From positions 310,001 through 374,000 of the forward strand of contig NZ_JACSJI010000001.1 of assembly GCF_014349105.1 (NCBI RefSeq): a stretch of DNA of 64,000 bases, given 5' to 3'. Position numbers and translations under genes: made by a program. Each line of letters opens with the position of its first letter. The first letter of the stretch is position 1. The DNA comes from Caulobacter sp. 17J80-11 (GTDB lineage Bacteria > Pseudomonadota > Alphaproteobacteria > Caulobacterales > Caulobacteraceae). Shown here in pieces: positions 1 through 8,635 of the stretch. Below the pieces are notes generated by a model. It was not told where the DNA came from and did not search any database. It saw only the letters and a list, made by a program, of their open reading frames with translations.

Positions 1-12
1 TCTCGCTCGAGC

Positions 13-2202
13 TTACGCCGCCTTCGCCTTGGCGCTGAAGCGGCCGTAGAAGCTCTCGCCGTTCGCCGCCATGTCACGCAGCAGCTGCGGGACCTTGAAG
101 CGCTCGCCGTACTGGCTGGCGAGGCGGTCGCAGGTCTCGACGAACTTCGCCGCGCCGACCTGGTCGATCAGGGTGATGGGGCCGCCCGACCAGGGCGCGA
201 AGCCCCAGCCCAGGATGGCGCCGACGTCCGCCTCGCGCGGGTCGTCGATCACGCCCTCTTCCCAGCAGCGCGCCGCTTCCACAGCCTGGCGATAGAGCAG
301 GCGGGTCTTCATCTCCTCGACCAGCTCCGGGGTCGATTCCGACACCGTCACCGGCGCGAGCTCCGACAGGCCGGCCCACAGGCTCTTCGGCCCGCTTTCC
401 GGATAGTCGTAGAAGCCCTTCTTGTTCTTGCGGCCGTAGCGGCCCAGCTCCGACACCATCTTGGCGACGATGTCCTCGCCCGGGTTCGGCACGTACTTGT
501 CGCCCAGGTCCTTCGCGGTCTGCTGGCCGATCTTGTAGGACAGGTCCAGGGCGACGTCGTCGTGCATCTCCAGCGGGCCGCGCGGCATGCCGGTCATGCG
601 CCCGACGTTGTCGATCATGGCCGGGGCGTAGCCTTCCTTCAGCATGGCCATGCCTTCGGTCAGGTACGTCGAGAAGCAGCGCGAGGTGTAGAAGCCGCGG
701 CTGTCGTTCACCACGATCGGGGTCTTCTTGATTTTGGTGACGTAGTCGATGGCCTTGGCCAGGGCGACCTCGCCGGTCTTCTCGCCCATGATGATCTCGA
801 CCAACATCATCTTGTCGACGGGCGAGAAGAAGTGGATGCCGATGAAGTTCTCCGGGCGAACGGAAGCCTCGGCCAGGCCGCTGATCGGCAGGGTCGAGGT
901 GTTGGAGCCGAACACCGCGTCCTCGGCCAGCTGGGCCTCGGCCTTCTTGGTCACCTCGGCCTTGATGTCGCGGTTCTCGAACACCGCTTCGATCACCAGG
1001 TCCGAGCCCTTGACGTGGGCGTAGTCGGTGGTCGGCGTGATCAGGGCCAGGGTGGCGTCAGCCTTCTCCTGGGTCATCTGACCGCGCGAGACGCGCTTGG
1101 CGATCAGGCCCTTGGCGTAGTCCTTGCCCTTGTCGGCGGCTTCCTGGGTGGTGTCGATCAGCACGGTCTCGATGCCGGCCATGGCCTGCACGTAGGCGAT
1201 GCCCGCGCCCATCATGCCGGCGCCCAGCACGGTGACCTTCTTGGCTTCCGACTTCGGCACGCCGGCCGGACGCACGGCGCCCTTGTCGAGCTCCTGCTTG
1301 GACAGGAACAGCGAGCGGATCATCGCCTTGGCCTGGGGCGTCATCAGCGTCTTGACGAAGTAGCGCGTCTCGATGCGCAGGGCCGCGTCCATCGGCACCT
1401 GCACGCCTTCGTAGACGGCCTTCAGCATGTTGGTCAGGGCCGGGTAGTTGCCGTAGCTCTGCTTACGCAGCAGGGCGTTGCCCATGATGAACACCTGGAT
1501 GCCGGCCGGGTGGTAGGGGCCGCCGCCGGGGAGCTTGAAGCTCTTCTCGTCCCACGGCTGCACGGCCTTGCCGGTCTTCACCCAAGCTTTGGCGGCTTCG
1601 ACTTCCTGGCCGGCCGGGACCACCTCGTGGACCACGCCGGCGCCCTTGGCCTCCTGCGGACGCCAGGACTTGCCTTCGCTGATCTGCATCAGCGCGGCCT
1701 GCACGCCGATCAGGCGCGGCAGGCGCTGGGTGCCGCCGGCGCCCGGGAACAGGCCGACCTTGGTCTCCGGCAGGCCGAGCTGGATCTTCGGATTGTCGCC
1801 GACCACGCGGTAGTGGCAGGCGAGCGTGATCTCCAGGCCGCCGCCGAGCGCCAGGCCGTTGATGGCCGCGGCCACCGGCTTGCCGCAGGTCTCCAGCGCG
1901 CGCAGCGAACCCTGCAGGCGCCAGGAGCGGTCGAAGCCGGCCTTGAGCGCCGCTTCTTCCGAAGCCGGCGCGGCCGACTGGGCCCCGCCCAGGTCGCCGA
2001 GGTCGGCGCCGGCGCAGAAGCCGGTCGCCTTGCCCGAGGTGATCACCGCGCCCTTGATGGCCGCGTCGGTCTTGATCCGCTCGACCAGCAGCGGGATCTC
2101 CTCCATCACCTTGGAGGTGATGGTGTTCATCGAGCGGCCCGGCACGTCGAAGGTGACGAGCGCGATGCCGTCGGCGTCGACTTCGATCTTGAAGTTTTCC
2201 AT
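13..2202 (-). CDS. Fused enoyl-CoA hydratase / 3-hydroxyacyl-CoA dehydrogenase
   Basis: This is the multifunctional alpha subunit of fatty-acid beta-oxidation (FadB/FadJ type): it hydrates enoyl-CoA and oxidises the 3-hydroxyacyl-CoA with NAD. The N-terminal third is a crotonase fold, with an oxyanion-hole segment ([17 protein letters not shown]) and a second glycine-rich stretch ([10 protein letters not shown]). The dehydrogenase half begins near residue 320 with the Rossmann motif [12 protein letters not shown], and HFFSPVDKM follows. The length of about 729 residues is normal. The ATG at 2202 is preferred over the upstream extension because AGGA lies just before it. It starts 11 bases after the thiolase stop, so the two form one operon. 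FadB and FadJ cannot be told apart here. Confidence 0.93.
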   Translation of the reverse strand: MENFKIEVDADGIALVTFDVPGRSMNTITSKVMEEIPLLVERIKTDAAIKGAVITSGKATGFCAGADLGDLGGAQSAAPASEEAALKAGFDRSWRLQGSLRALETCGKPVAAAINGLALGGGLEITLACHYRVVGDNPKIQLGLPETKVGLFPGAGGTQRLPRLIGVQAALMQISEGKSWRPQEAKGAGVVHEVVPAGQEVEAAKAWVKTGKAVQPWDEKSFKLPGGGPYHPAGIQVFIMGNALLRKQSYGNYPALTNMLKAVYEGVQVPMDAALRIETRYFVKTLMTPQAKAMIRSLFLSKQELDKGAVRPAGVPKSEAKKVTVLGAGMMGAGIAYVQAMAGIETVLIDTTQEAADKGKDYAKGLIAKRVSRGQMTQEKADATLALITPTTDYAHVKGSDLVIEAVFENRDIKAEVTKKAEAQLAEDAVFGSNTSTLPISGLAEASVRPENFIGIHFFSPVDKMMLVEIIMGEKTGEVALAKAIDYVTKIKKTPIVVNDSRGFYTSRCFSTYLTEGMAMLKEGYAPAMIDNVGRMTGMPRGPLEMHDDVALDLSYKIGQQTAKDLGDKYVPNPGEDIVAKMVSELGRYGRKNKKGFYDYPESGPKSLWAGLSELAPVTVSESTPELVEEMKTRLLYRQAVEAARCWEEGVIDDPREADVGAILGWGFAPWSGGPITLIDQVGAAKFVETCDRLASQYGERFKVPQLLRDMAANGESFYGRFSAKAKAA

Positions 2203-2213
2203 GGCTCGGTTCC

Positions 2214-3419
2214 TCAGACGCGTTCGATGACCGTGGCGGTGCCCATGCCGCCGCCGATGCACAGGGTGACGAGCGCGGTGCCCTTGCCGGTGCGCTCCAG
2301 CTCGTCGAGCACGGTGCCCAGGATCATGCCGCCGGTGGCGCCCAGCGGGTGGCCCATGGCGATGGCGCCGCCGCAGACGTTGATCTTGTCGTGATCGATG
2401 TCGAGCGCCTGCATGTAGCGCAGCACCACGGCCGCGAAGGCCTCGTTCAGCTCGTACAGATCAATGTCGCCGACGCCCATGCCGAGCTTGCCCAGCAGCT
2501 TGCGGGTGACCGGCTCGGGGCCGGTCAGCATGATCGACGGCTCCGAGCCGATCGAGGCCATGCCCTTGATGCGCGCGCGCGGCTTCAGGCCGGCGGCGAT
2601 CCCGGCTTCCTTGGAGCCGATCAGCACGGCCGAGGCGCCGTCGACGATGCCCGAGGAGTTGCCAGGCGTGTGCACGTGGTTGACGCGCTCGACCTCGGGG
2701 TAGCGCTGGTTGATCACCGCGTCGAAGGCCATCTCGCCCATCATCTGGAACGAGGCGTTCAGCGCGCCCAGGGTCTGCATGTCCGTGTCGGGACGCATCA
2801 GCTCGTCATGGTCGAGGATGGTCAGGCCCAGCTGGTCCTTCACCGGCACGACCGAGTTCTTGAAGCGGCCTTCCTTCCAGGAGCGGGCCGAGCGCTTCTG
2901 GCTCTCGACCGCGTAGGCGTCCACGTCGGCGCGCGAGAAGCCGTACTTCGAGGCGATCATGTCGGCCGACACGCCCTGCGGCACGAAGTAGGTCGAGAAG
3001 GCCGAGGACGGGTCCACCGGCCAGGCGCCGCCGTCCGAGCCCATCGGCACGCGGCTCATGGCCTCGACGCCGCCGCCGATGGCGAAGTCGGCCTCGCCGC
3101 TCATCACCTTGGCGGCGGCCATGTTGCAGGCCTCCAGGCCCGAGGCGCAGAAGCGGTTCACCTGCACGCCGGCGGTGGTCTGGGCGTAGCCGGCGGTCAG
3201 CACGGCGGTGCGGGCGATGTCGGCGCCCTGCTCGCCCACCGGGGCGACGCAGCCCAGCACCACGTCGTCGACGCGGCTGGTGTCCAGCTGGTTGCGGTCG
3301 CGGATGGCGGCGAGCGCCTGGGCGGCGAGCGACAGGGCCGTGATCTCGTGGAGGGATCCGTCCTTCTTGCCCTTGCCGCGGGGCGTGCGGACGGCGTCGT
3401 AAATATAGGCTTCGGCCAT
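2214..3419 (-). CDS. Acetyl-CoA C-acyltransferase (thiolase)
   Basis: This thiolase carries out the last step of beta-oxidation, thiolytic cleavage of 3-ketoacyl-CoA. At 401 residues it is of normal length for the family. The nucleophilic cysteine is C91 in [11 protein letters not shown], the C-terminal histidine is in GHPLGATGG (about H357), and the second catalytic cysteine is in CIGGGMGTA (about C387). It is the first gene of a two-gene operon with the hydratase/dehydrogenase that follows 11 bases downstream. This matches the FadA/FadI-FadB/FadJ pairing, with the beta subunit first. Nothing is missing from the active site. Confidence 0.93.
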   Translation of the reverse strand: MAEAYIYDAVRTPRGKGKKDGSLHEITALSLAAQALAAIRDRNQLDTSRVDDVVLGCVAPVGEQGADIARTAVLTAGYAQTTAGVQVNRFCASGLEACNMAAAKVMSGEADFAIGGGVEAMSRVPMGSDGGAWPVDPSSAFSTYFVPQGVSADMIASKYGFSRADVDAYAVESQKRSARSWKEGRFKNSVVPVKDQLGLTILDHDELMRPDTDMQTLGALNASFQMMGEMAFDAVINQRYPEVERVNHVHTPGNSSGIVDGASAVLIGSKEAGIAAGLKPRARIKGMASIGSEPSIMLTGPEPVTRKLLGKLGMGVGDIDLYELNEAFAAVVLRYMQALDIDHDKINVCGGAIAMGHPLGATGGMILGTVLDELERTGKGTALVTLCIGGGMGTATVIERV

Positions 3420-3562
3420 GGTCTGCTCCTGAAGCGCGGGGTCGCCAGGGAGATGGCGCGGCGCTTACGTAAACGTCAAGATCACCTTGCGTCAGCTTCC
3501 GCCTCGGCAGAGCTCGTCATCTAGGCGCGCGAGGCGGCGACGAAAAGCTTCAGCGGGGCCCT

Positions 3563-4102
3563 TCATCGGCGTTCTGGGCCGATCATGAAGGCGGCCGCGA
3601 CCAGGGCGGCGCCCAGGAAGATCAGGTCGACGCCGACGATGATGCCGAGCGCGATCAGGCTGGCGCCGGGCCAGCCGGCCAGCACCACGCCGCCCAGCAG
3701 CATGGTGGCCAGCCCGCTCAGCAGCGGCCACAGCCAGCCCTTCAGCGTCGCGCGCCGCTTCAGGGCGAACACGACGGTGAGCAGGCCCCGGATCAGGAAA
3801 AAGATCGCCAGCGCCAGGGTCACGGAGGCTGCGCCGACCACCGGCCGGCCCAGCAGCCACAGGCCCATGACGAAGGACAAGAGCGCCCAGGCCAGCTTGG
3901 TCCCGAAGCCGGGATGCTTGCGGTCGCGCACCGCGGCGACCGCGCCCAGCACGCCGGCGGCGGCCAGGATCGCCCCCAGGAACAGGGCGACGGCGATGCT
4001 TGAGACCAGCGGCGCGGTCAGGGCCAGCGCGCCGAGCACCATCAGGCAGACGCCGTAGAGCGCGGAGACGACGCCGAAGGTCCAGCGGGGAGGAGCGGCC
4101 AT
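3563..4102 (-). CDS. HdeD-like (DUF308) membrane protein
   Basis: A 179-residue, strongly hydrophobic protein with about six predicted membrane segments separated by very short loops. Glycine- and alanine-rich helix pairs repeat along it (for example LGAILAAAGVLGAVAAV and LGGVVLAGWPGASLIALG), which is the pattern of the HdeD/DUF308 family. E. coli HdeD is linked to acid resistance; no specific role can be assigned here. The gene stands alone, with about 140 bases separating its stop from the thiolase start and a repeat-filled gap upstream. A basic tail (GPERR) lies on the predicted cytoplasmic side. Confidence 0.75.
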   Translation of the reverse strand: MAAPPRWTFGVVSALYGVCLMVLGALALTAPLVSSIAVALFLGAILAAAGVLGAVAAVRDRKHPGFGTKLAWALLSFVMGLWLLGRPVVGAASVTLALAIFFLIRGLLTVVFALKRRATLKGWLWPLLSGLATMLLGGVVLAGWPGASLIALGIIVGVDLIFLGAALVAAAFMIGPERR

Positions 4103-4140
4103 GCCGGGAAAACCGTGTGCCGCGACGGGACGTTCCTATT

Positions 4141-4470
4141 CCTCCCCACTGGGGGAGGGGGACCACGCGGAGCGTGGTGGAGGGGGCTCGTCTTGGCGCG
4201 ACGGAGACCGCGGTCCTTCTCCCCTTGAGGGAGAAGGAGGGGCCCGCGCACCGGAGAGCGAAGCTCGAAGGTCCGCGCGGGAGGATGAGGGGTCGTGCTC
4301 CCTATACGGCTGCGCTCCTGACGCTCCCGCCGAATAGGAAAAAACTACTCCGGCCGCGCTCGTGACGCTCCCGCCGGGAGAGGTCGTGCGACCCCTCATC
4401 CTCCCGCGCAGCCCTCCGCTTACGCTCCGGGGCGCGGGCTCCGTCCTTCTCCCACAAGGGGAGAAGGAGA
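4141..4470. repeat. Cluster of palindromic intergenic repeats
   Basis: The 374-base gap between two minus-strand genes holds several palindromes and no convincing gene. A GC hairpin (CTCCCC/GGGGAG, 4142-4157) is followed by ACCACGC/GCGTGGT with a three-base loop (4162-4178). Two larger copies of one element then face each other: about 4215-4293 and about 4391-4470 are imperfect inverted copies, and within them 4275-4293 and 4391-4409 match perfectly as a 19-base inverted repeat. Each copy also contains its own CCTTCTCCC/GGGAGAAGG hairpin. These look like REP/MITE-like elements dispersed in this genome; a related copy is at about 6587-6638. Confidence 0.8.
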
Positions 4471-4476
4471 TATCTC

Positions 4477-4812
4477 TCAAAACGCCTTGTTCAGCACGGC
4501 CTGCAGGGTCTGGCCGGTGCGCGGCACGTCCTCGGCCAGGCGCCGGGCGATCTCGCGGGCGCCGACCGGATAGGCGTCGCCGCCGTCGGCGATCTCCTCG
4601 GCGACCACGGCCAGCTCCTTGAGCAGGCTCTGCAGCACGCCGACGTGCTCGCGGGCCAGGCTCTGGGCCTCGGCCTGCAGGCGCTTGATGCGCTGGGCGG
4701 GGCTCTCCGCCTTGGGCTCCGGCGCCGCGACGACCGCCTCCGGCGCGGCGGTGCGCGCCTCCTCGGCCGGGGGCACCAGAGTCAGTCGAGCGGTGGTCCT
4801 CGATCGCGCCAT
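4477..4812 (-). CDS. Small alanine-rich protein, paralogue A, unknown function
   Basis: Unrecognised 111-residue protein. The first 50 residues are Ala/Pro/Glu-rich and probably disordered; the rest is a predicted helical, partly coiled-coil domain that begins IKRLQAEAQSLAREH and ends in the conserved block IADGGDAYPVGAREIARRL. The next upstream gene (4971-5456) carries the same domain with the same block, so the two are tandem paralogues. AGAGGTGA lies upstream of the ATG at 4812. There is no signal peptide or membrane segment, so it is probably cytoplasmic. The arrangement loosely recalls small nucleoid or phasin-type proteins, but no family can be named. Confidence 0.75.
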   Translation of the reverse strand: MARSRTTARLTLVPPAEEARTAAPEAVVAAPEPKAESPAQRIKRLQAEAQSLAREHVGVLQSLLKELAVVAEEIADGGDAYPVGAREIARRLAEDVPRTGQTLQAVLNKAF

Positions 4813-4970
4813 GGTTACGTCACCTCTTACAGCGAGCCCGTTGATTTGCGTTCGGGGGCGGCTCGCAGACCGGCGTCATGCAAGGCCGGCGCCGTCCCGA
4901 AACGGAGCGCATTCCCCCCCGTGCGCTCGCGGGTCGTCCTGGGGGTGACTTCGGCTCAGCTCCGCTGAGC

Positions 4971-5456
4971 TCAGCTTCTTTGGGCGATGGCGTGCAGGGT
5001 CTGGGCCTTCTGCGGGGCCTCTTCCGCCAGCCGCCGGGCGATCTCGCGGGCGCCGACCGGATAGGCGTCGCCGCCGTCGGCGATCTCCTCGGCCAGCTGG
5101 GCGACCTCGATGAGCTTCTGCTCGAGCGCGCCGATCTGCTCGCAGGCCAGCGCCTTGGCCTCGGCCTGCAGGCGCTTGACGCGGGCGGTCAGGGTCTCGC
5201 CCGTCGGCGCGGGCGGGGCCGGCATGGCGACCGCCAGGGCGGCGGTCTCCAGGATCGGCTCGGGCGCGGGCGGCAAGGGCACCGAAAGCGCCGGAACGGT
5301 CGGAACGACGACCGGAACGCCCGCGACTTCGGGCGGAGACAGTACCGTCAGATGCGACGCGGACATGGATTTCACCTCGGCGGACTCGGCGCCACTTGGG
5401 GCTGAGGCAGTGTCGGGCGCCGCCGCCGCGTTGCTCTTGCGTGACCGTCCCGCCAT
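4971..5456 (-). CDS. Small Ala/Pro-rich protein, paralogue B, unknown function
   Basis: Unrecognised protein of 161 residues, paralogous to the gene at 4477-4812. It shares a short basic start (MAGRSRKS against MARSRTT), a long low-complexity Ala/Pro/Val linker, and the C-terminal helical domain with VKRLQAEAKALACEQ and the same 15 to 20 residue block IADGGDAYPVGAREIARRL. The start at 5456 is well supported by GGGAGGAG nine bases upstream, so the longer upstream reading is discarded. The two paralogues are 158 bases apart, enough for separate promoters. Duplication followed by change in linker length is the simplest explanation. Confidence 0.75.
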   Translation of the reverse strand: MAGRSRKSNAAAAPDTASAPSGAESAEVKSMSASHLTVLSPPEVAGVPVVVPTVPALSVPLPPAPEPILETAALAVAMPAPPAPTGETLTARVKRLQAEAKALACEQIGALEQKLIEVAQLAEEIADGGDAYPVGAREIARRLAEEAPQKAQTLHAIAQRS

Positions 5457-5843
5457 GCGCTCCTCCCGAGGTGAATACGCGCTGCGCCGGTTCCGAGTTC
5501 CGGACGGAAAACAGCCTCCGGCGAACACCCGAGGCGCCTGTGGCGCCGGCGCCGCACCCGCTGCGCTTCGCCCAGGCGCGAGGCCGTGACCTTGGAACGA
5601 TCCGACGCGGACGGACGCCGCCGAGCTTGAACCCGACAACGCCGCAACTGTTGCGTTCCCGGGCGGCCGAGGGGCAGAATTTGATCGCCGCTGACCCACG
5701 TCGCATAACGAGAGTTTTGCAATCACGCTACCGCGGGTATGTCTCTCCGGCTTGCCGACAGGGCGGCGCGCGCGATAGGCGCAGGCCAGCTCGGCCATAG
5801 CCGGGGGTGACGGCGGGGGCCGTCGCGTTAGGGGGAGACATTC
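5457..5843. other. Divergent intergenic region, no gene seen
   Basis: This 387-base stretch separates the minus-strand small protein (start 5456) from the plus-strand lipoprotein (start 5844). It must hold promoters for both. Frames here are open only because of high GC and show no recognisable domain or ribosome site. A less GC-rich patch at about 5700-5725 is the likeliest promoter area, but no -35/-10 pair can be called with confidence. Confidence 0.5.
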
Positions 5844-6524
5844 ATGTCCGTGATCAACCGCGCGGTTCGCGCCGCGACGCTCGCCGCCTTTGCCGGCCTG
5901 ACCGCCTGCGCCAGCCTACCGGAGCCGCAGATGGCCGGCCAGGCCGGCCGCATCACCGGCGCAGACGGCAAGGCCAAGATCGGCACGTTGGTGGCCGTGC
6001 ACGCGCCGCAGGCCGACCGCTGCCAGATGAACGGCCAGGCCAGCTGGAAGAAGACCGAGGCGGGCGACCACGAATTCCTGTTCACCGCCGGGGCCTGGTC
6101 CAACCCGAAGGTGATCAACGTCGTCTGCGCCGGCGCCGACGGCGCGCAGTCCACGCGCGACGTGCAGGCGCCGTTCTTCGAGTCGCAGTGGCGCTCGGCC
6201 CGCACCAGCTCGACCGTGGCCGCCGCCATCGTCTCCGGCCCGCTCGCCCTGATCACCGGCCCGCTGGTGGCCGAGGCCCAGAAGGACGCCTACCGCTTCC
6301 CGCCCGTGCTGATCCATGTGCCGACGGCGGTCCAGGTGGAGACGGACGCGGCCCGCGAGCTCTCGCTGCAGGAGGCCGCCGACCGTTGGGCCAAGCTGCA
6401 GACCGAGCTGAAGGCCCAGTGTGAGGACAAGAAGCGCAAGATCCCGGTCGGCTACGTCTGCGACCCGCTCTACTTCGGCGAACTGCGCGACGCCGACCTG
6501 GCGGTGTTCCGCGGCGCGAAGTGA
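5844..6524 (+). CDS. Outer-membrane-type lipoprotein, unknown function
   Basis: A 226-residue predicted lipoprotein. The N-terminus is a lipoprotein signal, with a basic start, a hydrophobic core and the lipobox LTAC, placing the acylated cysteine at residue 22. The mature part shows no catalytic motif that I recognise. A short hydrophobic segment (VAAAIVSGPLALITGPLVAE) at about residues 130-150 might be membrane-associated. Several cysteines near the C-terminus (QCEDKKRK, GYVCDPLYFG) could form disulfides. AGGGGGAGA lies upstream of the ATG. It is monocistronic, closed by a strong hairpin terminator ten bases after the stop. Confidence 0.7.
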   Translation: MSVINRAVRAATLAAFAGLTACASLPEPQMAGQAGRITGADGKAKIGTLVAVHAPQADRCQMNGQASWKKTEAGDHEFLFTAGAWSNPKVINVVCAGADGAQSTRDVQAPFFESQWRSARTSSTVAAAIVSGPLALITGPLVAEAQKDAYRFPPVLIHVPTAVQVETDAARELSLQEAADRWAKLQTELKAQCEDKKRKIPVGYVCDPLYFGELRDADLAVFRGAK

Positions 6525-6532
6525 GGTGAGAC

Positions 6533-6563
6533 GCCCCGCGCCCGGCCGAGGGCGCGGGGCTTT
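6533..6563 (+). terminator. Hairpin terminator after the lipoprotein gene
   Basis: A perfect 11-base GC stem (GCCCCGCGCCC, 6533-6543, with GGGCGCGGGGC, 6550-6560) encloses a six-base loop and is followed by TTT. It begins eight bases after the lipoprotein stop codon. The T tract is short, as is usual in GC-rich genomes. Confidence 0.75.
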
Positions 6564-6586
6564 CGCCCCAGACCGTCGGGAGCCGA

Positions 6587-6638
6587 CACCCCTCATCCGG
6601 CACGCCCCGCGCCACCTTCTCCCGCGGGGAGAGAAGGA
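6587..6638. repeat. Palindromic intergenic repeat (copy of the 4.3-kb element)
   Basis: Contains CACCCCTCATCC followed by the hairpin CCTTCTCCC-GC-GGGGAGAGAAGG (about 6615-6636). This is the same sequence family as the inverted pair at 4215-4470. It lies between convergent genes and could also act as a terminator for acyP. Confidence 0.65.
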
Positions 6639-6917
6639 TCACTCGGTCGGCCGCTGCCCGAACCCCTCCGTCCCGTCGTCCTGGGCCGGCGCGCGTTCGA
6701 CCCGCTCGACGTCCGCCCCGGGCGGCCCGGCGCGGCACGCCGTCGCCAGCGCGTCGATCGCCTCGCGTTCGCCGATCGCCAGCAGCTCGACCGTGCCGTC
6801 GCGGCGGTTGCGCACCCAGCCCTCCAGCCCCTTCCGCTGCGCCGCGGCCACCGCCCAGGCGCGGTAGCCGACCCCTTGCACGCGGCCGGAGATCGTCAGG
6901 CGTTCGGCGTGTCTCAT
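6639..6917 (-). CDS. acyP: Acylphosphatase
   Basis: A 92-residue acylphosphatase, which hydrolyses carboxyl-phosphate bonds such as that of acetyl phosphate. The signature GRVQGVGYRAW, at about residues 11-21, contains the catalytic arginine. The conserved asparagine of the family is in GWVRNRRDGTVEL. The length is typical for the free-standing enzyme, with a short extra charged tail (DDGTEGFGQRPTE). It is a lone minus-strand gene facing the lipoprotein gene. Confidence 0.9.
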   Translation of the reverse strand: MRHAERLTISGRVQGVGYRAWAVAAAQRKGLEGWVRNRRDGTVELLAIGEREAIDALATACRAGPPGADVERVERAPAQDDGTEGFGQRPTE

Positions 6918-6993
6918 GTGAACAGCGATCCCATGAAGGACGGCGGACGGGCAAGCGGAGCATAATCCGAGTGCTGCGTGGTCCGCCCCACGC

Positions 6994-7102
6994 CGTCACC
7001 CTCGGGCTCGTCCCGAGGGCCATCGTTCCGGTGCGCGATCGCCGGACGTGAGGCGTTTCGGCTGCGGCGCCATGGGCGCTGGGGACAAGCCCGAGGGTGA
7101 CG
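6994..7102. repeat. Inverted-repeat element upstream of the DUF4126 gene
   Basis: Two near-identical 20-base arms (6994-7013 and 7083-7102; 19 of 20 positions pair) flank about 70 bases. Each arm carries the palindromic core ACCCTCGGG. Arms of this type are common dispersed intergenic repeats in alphaproteobacteria. The right arm ends some 35 bases before the start codon of the next gene. Confidence 0.65.
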
Positions 7103-7137
7103 CTCATAATGGACGCCGCATCGCGTCGGAGGTCCCC

Positions 7138-7710
7138 ATGGAAGCCGTCGACACCTGGATCCTGCCCGCCCTGGTCGGCCTGGGGCTGGCCGCGGCCTGC
7201 GGGCTGAAGACCTTCCTGCCGCTGCTGATGCTGGCGGCGGCAGCCCGCTTCCAGCTGTTCGGCGTCGCGCTCAACGACAGCTTCGCCTGGCTGGCCTCGA
7301 CCCCGGCCCTGGTGGCGCTGGCCCTGGCCACGGCGCTGGAGCTGGCCGCCGACAAGATCCCGGTGCTGGACCATGCGCTCAGCGCGGTCGGCACGGTGGC
7401 CCGCCCGGCCGCCGGCGTGCTGGCGGCGGGAAGCCTGTTCGCCCACCTCGACCCGGCCACGGCGGCGCTCGCCGGCGTCATCGTCGGCGCCCCCACCGCC
7501 TTCGCCTTCAACGCCGCCCAGGGGACCGCCCGCGTGGCCAGCACCGCCACGACCGGCGGCCTGGCCAACCCGCTGTTCTCGCTGGTCGACGACGCGCTGA
7601 GCTTCCTCACCGCCGCGGTGGCGATCGTCCTGCCGCTGCTGGTGCTGCCGCTGCTGGGGGTGATGCTGTGGCTGGCGTGGCGGGTTTGGCGGCGGGCGAA
7701 CTCGCGATGA
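7138..7710 (+). CDS. DUF4126-family membrane protein
   Basis: A 190-residue integral membrane protein rich in Ala/Leu/Val with about five or six helices. It has the features of the DUF4126 family: LAAACGLKTFLPLL near the N-terminus, LELAADKIPVLDHALSAVGT in the middle, and NPLFSLVDDALSFLTAAVAI towards the end. The function of the family is not established. GGAGGT lies five bases before the ATG at 7138, which is why the longer reading from 7048 is rejected. Its stop codon (7708-7710) directly abuts the stop codon of the convergent DUF4435 gene, with no spacer. An island junction may therefore lie at its 3' end. Confidence 0.75.
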   Translation: MEAVDTWILPALVGLGLAAACGLKTFLPLLMLAAAARFQLFGVALNDSFAWLASTPALVALALATALELAADKIPVLDHALSAVGTVARPAAGVLAAGSLFAHLDPATAALAGVIVGAPTAFAFNAAQGTARVASTATTGGLANPLFSLVDDALSFLTAAVAIVLPLLVLPLLGVMLWLAWRVWRRANSR

Positions 7711-8634
7711 TTAGGCGGCAATTCTCGTGAGCGCCTCTTCGAGGCCTGGCGGCTGATCTGCGTAAGCGCACAATCGTTCGAAGATCATACTGGGTTGATA
7801 GTTTGTGTTGGCTCGGCGATTGAAGCGGTGAATTTTGCCTTCCTTGTGCGCGGTGAGGAGTCTGCTTCCTATGTGCTCAAGGAATATGGAAGCCGCAGTC
7901 AATAAGTATTTCCCGCGCAGCCAGCGGGCATCATCGTTATTCGAGAATCTTTCTGCGAGAGTTGTGCTCTCAATCGAAAAGTCAGAGTCTCGGAGGCCAA
8001 TCGCGAGAAGCTGGGCGGGGTCGAAAGCTTCCGGAAGGTCCTCGCCTCGAAGCGCGGCTTTGAAGGGCGTGCTCACGTCGAGCTTGTCTAAATCGAGTTG
8101 CCTTCCCGAGGAGACGGCGGCAAGCGCCGCTCCAAGCAGCGGTTTGAGCCAAGTGAACAGCAGTCGCACGCGTTCTTTGAATTCGTTGCCGATGTCGTCG
8201 ACAGCAATCTCTGAAGTGTCTATCCCGAAATTTCTGGTCACAAACGTCTTTATCGTGTCTACTGTGCAAACGTAATTTTCAACCGAGTATCCGTCGGTCA
8301 AAAATACGTAATCCTTTATAGGTGCGTATCCCAAGAACGCGTCAAAATCGCTGTCTCGTATAAAGAGAACCTTTTTGTTTCGCAGATCCGATGCCGAATA
8401 CAGCCTTTCGACTTCGTCTAGATTTCTCTTTCCAAAACAGATGTAATCAACCCACCGCTTCTGCATCTTTGCAGCGGCGCTATCGATCGTCTTTCCATAG
8501 AAGGTTACGTCGTCGTACCCCTCTAAAAAGACGTGGACATCGCAATCGTGCCGTTCGGCGGCCAGTCTAAATCTGTGAAAAATCGCGACTGGACGTCGGG
8601 CGACTTTATCCAGGGCGTCTTTGAACGAGTTCAT
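7711..8634 (-). CDS. DUF4435 / TOPRIM-like effector, AriB-like (putative PARIS)
   Basis: A 307-residue protein with a DUF4435 (TOPRIM-type) fold near its N-terminus. VHVFLEGYDDVTFY (E38, D41, D42) and FIRDSDFDAF (D94, D96, D98) give the acidic metal-binding set expected of this nuclease fold, and TDGYSVENY follows at about 113-121. In PARIS systems the DUF4435 partner AriB is the toxic nuclease released by the ATPase AriA. The start is set at the ATG 8634: the ATPase stop is TGA with one base between (TGACATG), which implies translational coupling. A start at 8658 is also open. The coding sequence is much richer in A and T than its neighbours, suggesting transfer. Confidence 0.75.
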   Translation of the reverse strand: MNSFKDALDKVARRPVAIFHRFRLAAERHDCDVHVFLEGYDDVTFYGKTIDSAAAKMQKRWVDYICFGKRNLDEVERLYSASDLRNKKVLFIRDSDFDAFLGYAPIKDYVFLTDGYSVENYVCTVDTIKTFVTRNFGIDTSEIAVDDIGNEFKERVRLLFTWLKPLLGAALAAVSSGRQLDLDKLDVSTPFKAALRGEDLPEAFDPAQLLAIGLRDSDFSIESTTLAERFSNNDDARWLRGKYLLTAASIFLEHIGSRLLTAHKEGKIHRFNRRANTNYQPSMIFERLCAYADQPPGLEEALTRIAA

Positions 8635-8635
8635 G

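Noticed and set aside
562-2394. Long plus-strand open frame (610 codons) opposite the beta-oxidation genes
   Set aside because: It lies entirely antisense to two well-supported enzymes, has a repetitive His/Gly/Arg/Val-rich composition typical of GC-rich shadow frames, and lacks any domain.
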